Under the pieces are notes generated by a model. That model searched no databases. It was not told the origin of the DNA and saw only the letters and a program-made list of their open reading frames with translations. A DNA stretch of 64,000 nucleotides, taken from contig LS997566.1 in assembly GCA_000469685.2 (NCBI GenBank), forward strand, positions 27,659,432 to 27,723,431. The letters run 5' to 3'. This DNA is from Haemonchus contortus (Eukaryota > Nematoda > Chromadorea > Rhabditida > Trichostrongylidae). Below, piece after piece: positions 24,579-36,871 of this stretch. The position numbers and the translations under genes were made by a program. Numbering within the stretch: the first letter of the stretch is position 1; each line of letters opens with the position of its first letter.

Positions 24579-24650
24579 CCAAGATGAGGTTCGATCCCGG
24601 AGCATGTGTATAGTTACTGCGACACTTGCCACTGCCACACCCTCCGCCGG
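24579..24650 (-). repeat. tRNA-like unit (probable SINE)
   Basis: The minus strand reads GGTGTGGCAGTGGCAAGTG, which resembles a pol III A box in a D arm. About 30 bases later comes GGGATCGAACC, a B-box-like T loop. The same A-box wording (GTGG..GTGGYAAG) recurs at 29733-29796 and in both arms of the fold-back element at 61.7-63.1 kb. That points to one dispersed tRNA-derived family. Confidence 0.5.
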
Positions 24651-25099
24651 GAAGTCAGAGTTGTAAGGAGTCGTCCTTACTTCCGGTGTAAAACTTAAAG
24701 GCTCACATTTTGAACGCCATAGTAAATAACTCACATTAAATATTTCTCTTTTAGTTGACGTAGCGATGCTCTTTCAATGGTTCGGCCAAATAGACAGCAT
24801 GTAAAATCCGCAGTCGACTTACTAACCAAAGATGAAAAGCTCTCCGTATGAAAAGCAAAACAGAAAAGGCACTTTTCATCTCAAGAATTCGTAGATACTA
24901 CTGTGGAAGTGGATGGCGCTAGAGATATAACGCCAAAACAACACGAGCCAAGTGCATATGCATGCAATTCGAAACTGATTGTTCGGATGTTATTTATTCT
25001 CACAACTAGTCTCCCGTAGAATTACTGCTGGTAAAAACAACATTCAATATTCTGTTCACCCAAATTTCTGTGGAGAATCCCAGAAACGTCTACGATTCA

Positions 25100-25616
25100 C
25101 AGTAGCGCTCAAAAGTCTTCGGCCAAACGCTTTTTGTTCGTAACTTTTTTTTATTAGGGGAGCCAATCGTGCAAATTTTTGATATGTATAACTGAAGCAT
25201 ATTTCATATTATCCAATACTATTTGATTGCAAAGAAGCAGTTTACAAATAACTAATAGCAAGATTGTTTGAGGTGGTAGGCTTCGCTGAAAGCAAGGTTG
25301 GTGACGTCTGCAATTATTCGCACCTTATGTGCGTTTTTCTCCTCTGCTGTGTTCGGCATTAGCGCTCGTACACTTTAGACATGGCAGAAAGGAAGGAACT
25401 TTCAGAAGGTCCATCATACGTATTCCCAGTTAATTTCGACTTCGAGCTCTTTGGGATATCTGGAACACGATCAGATTGCAGGAATAGTGGTAAGTATTCA
25501 CAATACACCCAGGCTACACATATTGAAGTTTCGCATGATTCGATGGACTAGGAAAGGAGTTACGAGTGAAAAGTACGGTCGAAGAGAATTTGGCCGAAGA
25601 CTTTTGAGGACTACTG
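25100..25616 (+). mobile_element. Non-autonomous TA-type element, copy 2 (517 bp)
   Basis: Same family as 13608-14112 but in the opposite orientation. It begins CAGTAGCGCTCAAAAGTCTT and ends ...GACTACTG followed by TA. The left flank is CA rather than TA, so one target base has changed or the end was altered. The internal plus-strand stretch starting with ATG at 25381 (GPSYVFPVNF...FGISGTRSDCR) is homologous to the minus-strand stretch in copy 1. Confidence 0.85.
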
Positions 25617-26621
25617 TACTTGAGCAGTTTCCCTGAGATCTATAACACAGCGAGCGAATACATATAATAGAGGAGCTGCACCGCATTAAATTGATCTAAA
25701 CGACATCACCATGAAAACAGCTTCAAATCCGGAGCACGTATTTCTAATTACGCTACCAAACAATCTCACAGAGTAGTGTCGGTCGAAAAATCACAAATCC
25801 ATTGTCCACCATTCTTATTCAAAGCCTTTGTCCTTCATCCCGAATTTTTGAGGAGCTGTATTAAGCTGATACAGACCGATGATCAAGCTTGTACATGAAC
25901 ATCGAGTCGTGAGATTAGCTCCGAATTGCTAGTCTTGACAGACACATGAGCTGACCCACAGACCATGCAGTTGATAGCCTAATTCTTCCAGGAAACTGTC
26001 GAAGAGGATAAGGTTCTCACTCTCCAATTTATATCGAGAAAAAATGTCCACTGAAATAAAATAGGAAAAGGAAATGGAAACGACCAACAGAAGCAAAAAA
26101 AGGTATGAAATAGGCACAACTAAATGAACGTGCAGGAATTTAGCGGGAAGCTTCACTGACTCAAGCGTTTCTTGAAGAATCGCTTCAACACAGCTTTTTC
26201 CACCGAGGTTCTCAAACAAAGGAGTCCGAACGTGAGAAAGTAAGGCCTACGATCAAGCTTGGCTATAACGATGTTTTATCTGTGGTCCCACCACAACAAA
26301 TTATATTAAAACAGTGAGAAACTCAACTTCTACTATTTTTATAGACCAATTCTTGCAAATGCAAGGGAGCATTGTGCTTCCCTCTGGAAGTTGAAGGCAT
26401 AGTTCAAGATAATATTGGGGTGTCTGATTCAGGACGAGTAATCGAAGTGATAGTCCAGAATAGCGCAAAGATGACGAGGAACACGCGGAAATCAGAGCGA
26501 TTAGAGCAGTATAAGGCCCCAAAAAGAGTAGTAAAGATAAGATTTGGACGAGAATGTAACGTCAAAAGCACCATAAAGGGAGTATTACGACGAGCTGTTC
26601 AAATGTATGGGCCATAGCGTA

Positions 26622-26818
26622 CAGCTTGCTACAGTAAGCTGCCTGCATGCAAGGTGTGGGTCCCGGTGCGAACAGTGCAACCTCTACAGTCTCTACAACG
26701 CCGTGAGAACTCGTCCGCTTTTTGGTGACAGCTAAGCCGGTTTCAGGGCCACTGTCTAGGCCGATTTTCGATCCGACAGCGTCCCCTGTCCTATCTCGGG
26801 GTCAGACGTTCATCCTGG
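26622..26818 (+). repeat. Dispersed ~200 bp repeat, copy 1
   Basis: Shares CTACAGTAAGCTGCCTG, AGAACTCGT, a GCCGRTTTCRRRGCC block and GGGGTCA...GTTCAT, in the same order and orientation, with 32900-33107. Identity is roughly 70 percent by eye. Function unknown. Confidence 0.6.
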
Positions 26819-27420
26819 AAAAGAGTCTCAGAAACCATCTTTGTCATGTACTTGGTCTTTAACGACGCCCTTATTCTCCCTTGCATGGTTCCCGCTCAAT
26901 CGCAGTGATCGGTGAATACAACAACAAACAACAAACAGGCTTGCTTTTCAAGATTCCACAACGAACTTGCTCATTTAAAAAAATATGTGTGTCTCATGAG
27001 CTTTTTAATGGACTTATTTTGGTTTCTCTTCAATATATTTATTATTTTGGACTTGTAAATATTGAAAACAAGACTCAATACCATAAATGCGGCGGAACCA
27101 ATGATCTATATGATTCACAGTTGAAGGAGACATATTTCCGGTCTTTATTCACACGTGCTCTTGAAAAAGTGCCACTATTGTGTAACAGTAATTAGGATTG
27201 AGACGTCCTATGTGAAATAACTCAATTTTACATCTAACAAAGGGAAATCCCTCGTGGCAACCACTCATGAACAATACCAGACCCATGCTGGAATGAAATA
27301 GCGAACATGTCGTCAACTGTTGTCTGGTGGAATTCAGAGTCAGAGTAAACAGCAAATACAGCGAAATAAGTCCTGATTTGCGAGACAAGTCGCAGTTGAA
27401 AATAAAGAAATTGATAAGAA

Positions 27421-27535
27421 ATAAACAAAATAAAATATAAAAATTAATAAATAACTTTAAATAATTAATAAATAAATAATAATAATTAATAAATAATGGT
27501 TAAAATGAATGAAAAATAAATAAAATAAAATTTTA
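27421..27535. repeat. AT-rich low-complexity tract
   Basis: Runs of AATAAATA and AATAATAA without phase, almost free of G and C. Simple-sequence DNA, possibly a decayed microsatellite. Confidence 0.85.
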
Positions 27536-28359
27536 TGTCAAATAAGATAGAACCTAGGTACCGCTTCGCAGTACCGTAAACATTTCTTTGTTGTGCAGCA
27601 CGCCAGATGGATGCTCTTTCGAAGAGGAAGGTTTCAAACAAAGCTACTTACATAAGGATGGGTGCCAACTTTACAAATTTATGAATCTGATTGGCTGCTA
27701 TTCCTCATGAAGGGTTTGCAAAACACCCAAAATTACGCCATGTTCCTGTATTCATCGATATTTCACCCAGATATCAAGAGCTTGATCATTGTAGTGGCTG
27801 TTGGTTTATCTTTATGAAAGCCACGCCGCTTGAAAAAATATAGTTAAAAGGTTTGCAGACAAAAAAACAAATCGTTTCGTAATTTTTTTTCCAATGCAAC
27901 TCGTAATCAAAAACCTGGCTAGTCGTATAATCTGGCTTGTATTTTGGTGCTTCCGCTAGGTAGCTGGGTACGTGACTAATAAGCGATCGGGCCTATCCGG
28001 AAAGAAAGCCCGAGTTCATAGAAGTGAAATCAAAAATGTCCAGGGGCTAGCTATGTACTTGCGACATGGACGGCAAAGAACAAAGCTCGTTGCAGTGCAA
28101 TCGCTTTCCTATTGACTAACCACAACGAGTCAAATCCAAACGAATTTTGAGGTTGATAATGTCGTTATGAAGGTGTCTGCACATTGATGGGAGAAAATCG
28201 AAACCCTCATTGCAGGACCTATTTTTGTAGCTATTCCACGGTCATTCCGAGCAGTTATAATTAACTTTTTATCTATGTGATAAAAGTTAAAAGTGAGAAA
28301 ACGGAGTAAATTGCGAATCTTAGGGGATCGCAACTTGTGTTGGGATCATCCGCTTTCCT

Positions 28360-28427
28360 GAAGCCTTTAAAGGGTTATCTGAGCAATAATTAACAGCTAT
28401 TGCTCAAATAACCCCTCTTAAGGCTTC
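28360..28427. repeat. Near-perfect hairpin, ~29 bp arms
   Basis: GAAGCCTTTAAAGGGTTATC at 28360 is mirrored by GATAACCC-like sequence ending GGCTTC at 28427. A few mismatches and a short loop (ATTAACAGC) separate the arms. No gene explains it. Confidence 0.8.
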
Positions 28428-31361
28428 ACTTGTTGGCAAATGAAATTTCTTCCTAACCTCATTGAACCATTCTAATCCCTCAGATAAGGTTAGTATTACT
28501 ATATTCACCTGGCATTTTTAATTTAAATTTTAAAGAAAAAAATTCTAAAAAACATGCTCTGAACATTCGAAAAATCCCACATTCTTGAATACCAACTAGT
28601 AAGAGAGGAGGGTGAAAAGGAGAAAAAAAAAGTGAAAAGCGATCGAAAGTGTAAAAATATGTGCATACTTATTTACTTAGATAATAAAATATGAATAATA
28701 CGTAAATTAGCAAAATCATAACAGTCAAGATGAGCCACGCAACTGAATTTCCCTTATGACCACAGTCGCATTTGAGCATTCGCTTAGCATATACAATGGG
28801 ATGGGAAGATCAATTATTGATTCGCGCAATACTAGCAGAGGTGCATATGAATGCCTTACCCAACTCGTCAAAGCAGCAAAGGAATAAGGAGGATTGTACC
28901 CAGTGTGCTCCAACTCCAGCAATCCAGAACTCCACCAGATGACCAATTTCTGCGGTGCTCTAACTTTCGTATTATAGCTAGCGGAAATTCGCCCTTTTTG
29001 TTCATTCCAAGCGATTTTACGGTCGCTGTCGTGGTTGCTCCCTTCATTCCCATCAATTCTAACAAATTTCAAAGATTGACTTCAAAGAATGCTTAATAGA
29101 AGAAAAAAATGGGAGGTGGAAGAGAGGTAGAGGAAGTGAGACGGCTTGAGGGCTTGAGGTCTCTAAAGATGCGTAGTTGAGTACGTTTTGTCTAATACTC
29201 ATAGCCCTTTTTATATACTAAGTGGCCTCGTTTGCGCTCGAGCCTCATGGAGTTGAAGATGTCTACAACAGCGATTCGACCGATAGGGGGAGCTGCTGAA
29301 TAGCTGCGAACAAGGAAGTTGTGTTGGCAGCTTGGGCTCTCGTAAACGAAAGAAGTAATTAGATGGGCTCAGAGTGGGAGTAATTGCATCTCTTGCACGC
29401 ATCTCCCTCCACAAACAATTCTAATTCACGAAAAAGCCACCAGAGGTGTCAGAGGAAATGTACTAAATCCTACATTTAAAGTAGCTCGACTCCCGCTTTC
29501 ACTTTATGCTTTGTTATGCCTTTTTGAATGGAAGGATAAGATCTTAGGGCGTTGATCAGTCCTGTCTAGGGTAGTTCCATTTGGAGTGGGGCGACGTATT
29601 GAATGCGTATGTGGCCTATACAATGACTTCCGATGGCTACAAATCAGTGCTTTTTACCCTCCCAGACGAGCCTGGTACCAGCTGACCAATCCCGGAGGGA
29701 TGTATGGCTTAGTTGGCCTCGGTGAATATCGATCCGGAATCCGAACCCTTACATGCGTGATAGTGTACCACTTGCCACTACACCACCTCTGCCCAGATTC
29801 CATTACGCTAGTCGAACTTCAACACCTAAATCGCCTATTTAATGCAATGCATTCGATTTATTATATCGTGCTATGCTATAGCCTAATCAGCGGAACAGTC
29901 CCTACCCCTTTGAGGCGCTTTGTGATGAAGTTTAGGAGCTTGCTTACACTTTGCTATGAGCCCACACACTCCCGGCATATTATAGAATTTACGGTCAAGC
30001 CATCATGTGCATGATCCGCAATCATTGCCCTGATTGGTATCTGCCTTACCAACCGAGCCTCCATTCCTCCGAAATTGGTTAATTGGTACTAGACTCGTCT
30101 AGACAAAGGCTGAGTTGTACATCAGCTGACTACCGGAAATCATTGTTACAATTCTTGTTGGGAGCCGGATGCAGGGACAAAAATCAAAAGCAGAATAGAC
30201 GAATCCCAAGAGAATTTATCGCTTAGCCTTTGAGCACCTATTCATATGATGAATGCACCATCCAGCCGCGCACCATTACGGGAAACGATTTCCATCCGAA
30301 GGACCGTATTGTTGCGGTAGGGAGAGTTATCGTTGTACCTCATACTTACACGGTGTAACGATTGGGAATGTCAAAATACCTGAACCATTCTCACGTGAAT
30401 TGGCTAACTGCGAACCTTTAAGCTCAGATTTTCAGCCGGTCCATTACTCTTCTTGACATGTCCGCTTCATCTTATCCAAAATTTCCGGTGTACCACCATC
30501 ACAAAAATTTTTTGCTCAGCACATTCACTTCATTACTCTAACTCATATCTACTCCGCCCTCAGAAGGAAGATGTAAAGAGGGTTGTTTCCAGTACAAATA
30601 TTGTAGCTATGGTTCCAAGAACTCTCACTAATGGGTAATAGCATTTCTTGTTCGTCAACAGACAAGGAAGCTCCAAACATTGGCCTACAGTAGAGAGTGG
30701 TGTTGAATACATCAAAATGGGGAGTATCCCAGCAACGGCTGCCAGTTGTTGCTTTCCATATGAAGTTCGAACATCTCCGCTTGCTCCTAATAGCTCCTAT
30801 TATTGGTGAGATGAGAAACAGCTTTGTATTTTCTTATTTAACGATAAAATGAATTCATATTGTACCTTTGTAATGGATCCAGCCAATGGTGCCTCTGCCT
30901 GTGATACACGAAAGCACCACTTTTACTCTTCGGTAGTAATGTTGTGTAGCCAGTCCGTTCGGCGGGAGCAGAAGAGAACGGACAGCATGCGCGCCCTATG
31001 AGAGCTGGTCATCTTATTCCTTCATTGGGAATCCACTGTTCCAACTTGGTCAGCTTTAGCCCGCCGTGATCGGGGTAGCGAATGCCCTCTGAACTCCTGA
31101 ATCACTAAAAGTTCCAATTTTTGTCTCTATTATGACGGCACCGCTGAAGCACAAGGCCAGCTCTATGCTTCTACGTTCGTATGCCATTCTGATTTCCTCT
31201 ACTAACAGCCTTAGTGGGGACTACGATCGTACCTGAGTAACTAATGCCGAAAAATTTATAAGCATTAGCTCAACACAGGAACGCCTTAGACTGACAGATT
31301 TCAGAATCTTGTTGATTGACAGTAAGATGTAAAACTCGTCCCGATATCTGCTCATTTCCAG
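28428..31361. other. Upstream region of the Cys-loop receptor gene; no exon proven
   Basis: The signal-peptide exon of the receptor gene should lie here. One weak candidate is an ATG near 31169 followed by a mildly hydrophobic stretch (MLLRSYAILISS) with a poor GTGGGG donor of the right phase. No strong first exon was found. A tRNA-like unit lies at 29733-29796. Confidence 0.3.
29733..29796 (-). repeat. tRNA-like unit (probable SINE)
   Basis: The minus strand has GGTGGTGTAGTGGCAAGTGG (A-box-like) and, about 24 bases later, AGGGTTCGGATTCC (B-box-like). The bases that follow include a CTCGTCTGGGAGG motif whose inverted counterpart occurs near 33890 within the receptor gene intron. Probably a member of the dispersed tRNA-derived family. 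Confidence 0.5.
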
Positions 31362-34300
31362 CAGCTCGAGATGAAGAGGCTCGTCTTCACCAAGAGCTTC
31401 TCTCGAAATACAACAAAGCGCTCCGCCCGTCGGGCTCAATTATTCATGTCTCCGTGAATTTGAGATTCTTCACACTCCTTTTCATGGAGCAACAAGAGGA
31501 AAACATGGTTTTTTCCGGTGATTTCGAAATGGTAAAGAAATCGACGAGGGGCTTGTCCTCTTTTTTTTTAACTGGCCATTTCCAGACTTGGACCGACGCA
31601 TCCCTCAAGTGGAATCAAACCGAGTATCAAGGACTAGAACACACAAATGTGTACGAAAAAGACGTCTGGAAACCAGAGCTCACCATATACAACAGGTAAT
31701 ACCGAATAGAGCTTCCTCCAAAAAGAGTGGAAGGTGGGAACAGGGTGGGAACAAATAGTACATAAACTGTTCTGCATTTCCCATTAATTAAAAGGAACCG
31801 AGGAACTGAACATTCGAATTTCAGCGTCGGCCAGGAACCAGTGATAGAGAACGATCGACGCCTGGCTACAGTGACTCACGAAGGACAAGTGCAGATGTCC
31901 AACCCCTCCATCTACACTGTGCGATGTAAACTAAACGTAAGCTCCCCACGAACACCTCTTATATCCAGCCCCACTAAATGGTAAAGGAGTTCTATGAGTT
32001 GGTTCGTATAGCTTGCAGTAAGTGTTACGAATTTTGAAGAACCTCCTGCAGTGGTCCAGATAGATTTGTATTAGATTGGGCATGGAGCAAAATCAGCAAA
32101 GCTATTATAGTAAACAAGCATTGCTATAAATCCACAAATCCTCCGCGATAACTAGGTGGATCCAATACAATGTGGCAGCGAGATTTCGTATCTTCGTATG
32201 TTCATGGAATGGTAAGAGGTTGGGAGAGTCGGCTAAGGCTGCGCTTGATTTTCGTGCTTCGATTTTGAATTACGGTATTCTCTTCTCATGTGTGCCTTTT
32301 GCAGTATCAGTAAACATAAATTGAGCTTTATGTGACTTCGACGAAGATCCAGCCGCGCAGGATCAACAAAAAAGAGCCGGGGTCAGGAATAGGTCAACAA
32401 ATGAAACATGGAAGACCCGCCAACCTCACAGTGGGCGGTTCTTACTACAAAAATTGCACCAAAGCCTGATGGTCAGAAACAATTTGTAGGAACGAACAAG
32501 CTTCGAGGTGTACTGGAAATGCACAAATTCAGTAGAGCGCAGGGAATTGGAGAAAGGAAGGGGAGAGGGCAGAAGGGGACGGGGGATCAACAAATGGAAC
32601 AAAGGAGGTACTCTCATGTTGGGCATCACTTTCCGTCCCTTTCCTTCACAAAACCCATGACTCAATTAGCTCAAAGGCAAAGTTCACGATGATTTTGTGG
32701 TACTTAGTTACAAATATTTGTGAAAGTGATAGTTTAGATAAGTGAAAAGGTGACAAACAAGACGCATCGGCGTATTCAGAGAAGTACAAGGCTTTAAGAA
32801 CCCAGAAAAATCAGCCGTTGGACGAGAACGAGAACGTGAAGGAAAAAGTTGCATGTAAGGGTCATTTGGACGAGTTGTCCGCATCTGGGTGCTATTGCGC
32901 AGCTGGCTACAGTAAGCTGCCTGAATACAACATGAGCGCCCCGGCGCCAATAACGCAACAACCTTCTACCTACAGCTTCTACGATGCCCTAAGAACTCGT
33001 TCGTCTCTGGACATGTACGTCCGATGAGCCGATTTCGAAGCCCTTGTTACGCCCTTTCTACTCATTTTGACTTGTGCTATCCTTGGGGTCACAGGTTCAT
33101 TCCGGGTGAAATTTTAGGAGCTATTTTTATTGTAAACTGTGCTTTTGAAACTTATAGGGCAAAAGCCTCGAGACCAGTCAATATCCAACAACTCTGTCCA
33201 AAGCGTCCACTGTTGTGGTTTGCCCCCTAACCGGTATTATATCCTTAGTGTGTTCAGGTGCCTGTTGGAGTAAGGGAATCCGCTTTGAGCGAACCATAAA
33301 CAAACAAAAGAAAAATAAGGGAATGGTTGGTAATCATTTTGAGCCGTAAAAGTGGCGGGTGAAAATGCCATTACTTCACTATAAAAGTTTTATCCCGAAA
33401 TTTAGCAAATACTGCCCACAGAAAGGTTACGTATGGAACTCGAGTCGGTCTGCACTATACACAGCGGTACCTTCCAGCCTCATAACATTCGCATTGTTTC
33501 AGATTGCAAAGTTCCCGTTTGATCAGCAGCTGTGCAAGGCCAAATTCTCGTCTTGGGTCTATACAGATGATGAGCTTACTATCAGTGCTCCACTACATGA
33601 ATTGGATTTGTCGAGTGGAAAGGTGAGTTTCAGTGGTTGCGGCTGGAAAGCCACAAAGCCTCTTCGAAACCTTACTCGTAAACACGTGCAATACCGCTAG
33701 TAATTTGTTTTTCGAGTTTATCAGAATCATTTTTCTTCCTAGAATCTGAAGTACATTACTATTACAATAATTAGACCGGATCGCTGTTGCTTTTTCCCCG
33801 GCAACCGTTCGATAGACTCGAACACTTGAGCGCGCGGGTATTGAACCGGTACTGAACTATTAATAGTTTATTGGTACCAGAATCGTCTGGGAGGATGAAA
33901 GCACTGTACATGGGCTGGCCACCGCAACTCAATGCATAGGCCACATACGCATTCACTACGCCACTACAACTGTGAATGAAAGTCGGGTGCGGAAGGGAAT
34001 CCCCTCAGACGGGATTGATTAGAGTCAAGAGTTTATCCTTCAACCTTCACTTCGACGCTATTGGATGCACGGCGATCTCGATCCCTGCACGATCCACTCC
34101 ATCAGTCTTGGCAATTGCACCTTGAAGGTCTTCGGAAACTTCTTTTTCGAACTCACACATCTATCCTTCAACAAACACTTTCAGGTCTCCATAACAAAAA
34201 TTGTTGGGAGCGGGTACCACACCTCTTGTAAATTAACTCATTGCTTTTTTTCTACGAGAAATGGCATCACTGGAAGTTGGTGAATTTCAAATTACAGTAT

Positions 34301-35535
34301 CAGGGCAACAGCGAGTGGGAAGTCAATTCAGTTACCATAGACACACTATTGACTACAGGTGAAGACAACAGGACATTTCAGGTTGGTTTCGTTCACTATT
34401 CTGACCCCACCGATTTCCCACATTGCCCTTGAACTTCAGGAGCTGCACTACTCGATCAAAATAAAACGTCATTCGACGTACTACGTCTACGTACTTTTTC
34501 TTCCTACTTTCATCACCACGGCTCTCTGTTTGGTCGGCTTGTTCATACCCTTCAACAATGCCGGCGAACGAACGGAACGAGTACGTGGAGCCCCACTACC
34601 AAAGGCGGCTTTCAGACTTCAACGACCGACCGACCGACTGACGGCCATGGCTGACTACTTGGTGACAAACTGGACAGATTGTGTTCATCTGTCGGTCGGT
34701 CTGTCGGTCGTTTAAGTCTGAAAGTAGCCATTGACCATCTAATAATCACTGTAATTTAGACGACACTTGGACTAACAACACTTCTATCGTTGGCCGTCAT
34801 TCTCAACATCATAGGTGACGACATGCCAAAGTCGTCCGCTTTACCACGATTGGGTGGGTGGCGATCAAAAACTTGAGTCAATGTTCAATGCGTGTTCCCT
34901 CGAACTATCCAAGAATGGCTGAAACTCGCTGTAGGAGCCTAGTTCACGAGATTGCTATAAATACAAAGCTCTCTCTGATATTCTGTTTTCATAGTCCGCG
35001 ATATGGCCCGCGAGCGCGCGAGCGAGCGACAGGGGAATACTCGTCCGGCGGTATCGACCAAGATTCAGTTGTGAACAAGGGGCAAGCGCCGCCCCGTCGC
35101 TTGCTCGCTCGCAAGCCAATTCGTGGACTATGAAGGCAACCACAGGCTGTTCATCGCTGATGAAATATTTTAGCACAATCATGTTCAAAAAAGTTTTTGA
35201 GCTCTATAAGAGAGGAAGAACGTCGCGTATGCGATTCCTTTCAGCTACATTCGTCCTTGCTGAGATTCTGCTTTGTTGTGTTGGAGTGGTGGTGACTGTT
35301 GTTCTTTTGGTTGCACATCAACGCATACTCACCAGGGAACTCATTATTCCAGCTGGAGTGAAAAAGAGTCGGAAAAAGAGCGAGGTAGTCTATTTCTTTC
35401 TAATCATTGAGCTGTGAGTATTTCCCAATTTGGTGCATTCAGAAGCCCAACAAGCTCGGAATAGAAACCCTGGTGTCCGCCCGTCAGTGGAGAGAAGAGC
35501 GAAATGCGTTGGATGAGCTCAGAGAGACTTTACAA
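31362..35535 (+). CDS. Cation-type Cys-loop ligand-gated channel subunit (nicotinic-receptor superfamily, partial)
   Basis: Nine exons join in phase: 31362-31531, 31586-31695, 31825-31936, 33503-33622, 34298-34381, 34440-34580, 34760-34853, 35245-35384 and 35443-35535, about 354 residues. The N-terminal part carries LHQELLSKYNKALRP and WTDASLKWN...YEKDVWKPELTIYN, typical of the extracellular domain. The Cys-loop is C-x13-C across an exon junction (CKLN | IAKFPFDQQLC). M1 is YYVYVLFLPTFITTALC. M2 follows GERTER with TTLGLTTLLSLAVIL; a Glu before the channel, and no Pro-Ala-Arg, suggests cation selectivity. M3 is FVLAEILLCCVGVVVTVVLL. No vicinal Cys pair was seen in loop C, so it is not a classical alpha subunit. 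The signal peptide and a proven M4 are missing. It resembles the divergent nematode lgc-type receptors; the ligand is unknown. Confidence 0.92.
32900..33107 (+). repeat. Dispersed ~200 bp repeat, copy 2
   Basis: Direct-orientation relative of 26622-26818, lying in the intron between the third and fourth channel exons. The shared blocks include CTACAGTAAGCTGCCTG and AAGAACTCGT. Confidence 0.6.
34607..34729. repeat. Hairpin with GACC/GGTC repeats in a channel intron
   Basis: GGCTTTCAGACTT followed by ACGACCGACCGACCGAC is mirrored by GTCGGTCGGTCTGTCGGTCG and AAGTCTGAAAGTAGCC. It occupies most of the intron between the M1 and M2 exons. A small fold-back element is likely. Confidence 0.8.
34990..35132. 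repeat. GC-rich terminal-inverted-repeat element in a channel intron (143 bp)
   Basis: Begins CATAGTCCGCGA and ends TCGTGGACTATG. Inside, GCGAGCGAGCGAC is mirrored by GTCGCTTGCTCGCTCGC. It lies between the M2 and M3 exons and is far richer in G and C than its surroundings. The form is that of a miniature inverted-repeat element. Confidence 0.75.
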
Positions 35536-36871
35536 GTAAATCTTTTTAGTATAGAACCTTTACACAGCTTCTAGGCCTGGCGGAGAGTAACCCTTGCACC
35601 GCAGAGAAATCATACACAGGGAGGCCATTGGTCCATGTATCTCACCTGTACAAAGAGGTACCGTTCCAAGTAAGAATGGGCATCAAAGAAGCGTTGGAGT
35701 CTCGGATCCACGAAGAACAGCCGAGTTGGGCGAACTCCATGCCGCGGCATTAAGCGCTGGCAAAGAAAATTGTTTTGCACCGAGGAATTCAAATAATCAT
35801 AACTCGGCTCAAACAACTTTTCATCAATCAAAGTAAGCACCATTAGTGCCAGCACATGGTCGCCTTCATTTTAGTTGAGGCATATTCCGTCGCGGTAAAA
35901 GTTTGGAATCAAGGAAAAGAAAATGGCGCCCCGATATATTTCTGATAAAGTTGTTGACGCATGTGTACATTAAGGTTAGTAGAGAGTAGGGGAAGATCTT
36001 GCAAATAGGATAGGGTTTGGAAGACCTCACCGTTCAGCTCGACAGCTTGTTTCTCCACCTGCTCATATGGCAACTGCTTCTACATTTCCTTGACTTTCCA
36101 AGCCTTGCCACCGTTGTATGATACACTCCTAGATCTTCTTTTATTGTTTAAGCGATCTTTATGGGTTCGCTTCTAGAGTCGCCTTTTTGTTGCTTTTCGA
36201 CTCGGTACTGGAACCAGTTCGATGTTGCTGGTTTTCATTCCCAAAAGCAAACTTGAGAACCAAGAAGCTACTCGGTTTTCTTGTAACCGAAGTTTCTATC
36301 CGAACACGGTTCGGGTACCTTCAGCTGCCCAGCGGCACTATTTGTGAAGCATACTAAAGGCGATAATCATGTTGCTGCAATAGTTTTTGCGACAGCCACT
36401 TACTGGACATACCATGAGCGCTATCCCTGAACCACTATCAGTTCATCATCATGTCAAATTATACCACTTACTTTAAGATGATCACAACGGAGATAGAATG
36501 GCTGAAGACGAGAGATGATTTCCACCTACACTGGACAAAAGTTTTCGACGCTTTGGACCTATTCTTCCTTATTTTGTTCGAAAGCATCAATTTGATTCTC
36601 AGTTTATGTTACTTTTTAATAAGATGAACATCTCAACACTTCAAAGTTTTTAATTGTATCACATGAAGAGGCTACTAACAAACCGAGTCCAAAACTGTGA
36701 ATTGAGATCGACAAGTTGTGGTGGAAAAATGGGGAGATTATCACTGATAATCAAGCGAATAATATCAAAGAATGCGTTTTGCTCAATCACGACGGTTGAT
36801 AGTGATAAGGCTTTGAACATAGTGAAGGTAATTGTGAATACAACATGCTGAGAAGATATTTGTTAGCAACT

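Larger units (their letters stand above)
25617..28359. other. No gene recognised; contains a dispersed repeat and AT-rich tract
   Basis: No supported exon. It holds one copy of a dispersed repeat (26622-26818) and a low-complexity AATAAATA-type tract (27421-27535). Open frames at 26372-26617 and 26881-27195 have no recognised domains. Confidence 0.3.

Noticed and set aside
27421..27535. Possible origin or matrix attachment site because of extreme AT content
   Set aside because: Simple-sequence composition alone does not support such a function.
33820..33985. Further tRNA-like unit in a receptor intron
   Set aside because: A weak A-box-like GTAGTGGCGTAGTG is present on the minus strand, but no B box at the right spacing; only a short motif is shared with 29.65 kb.
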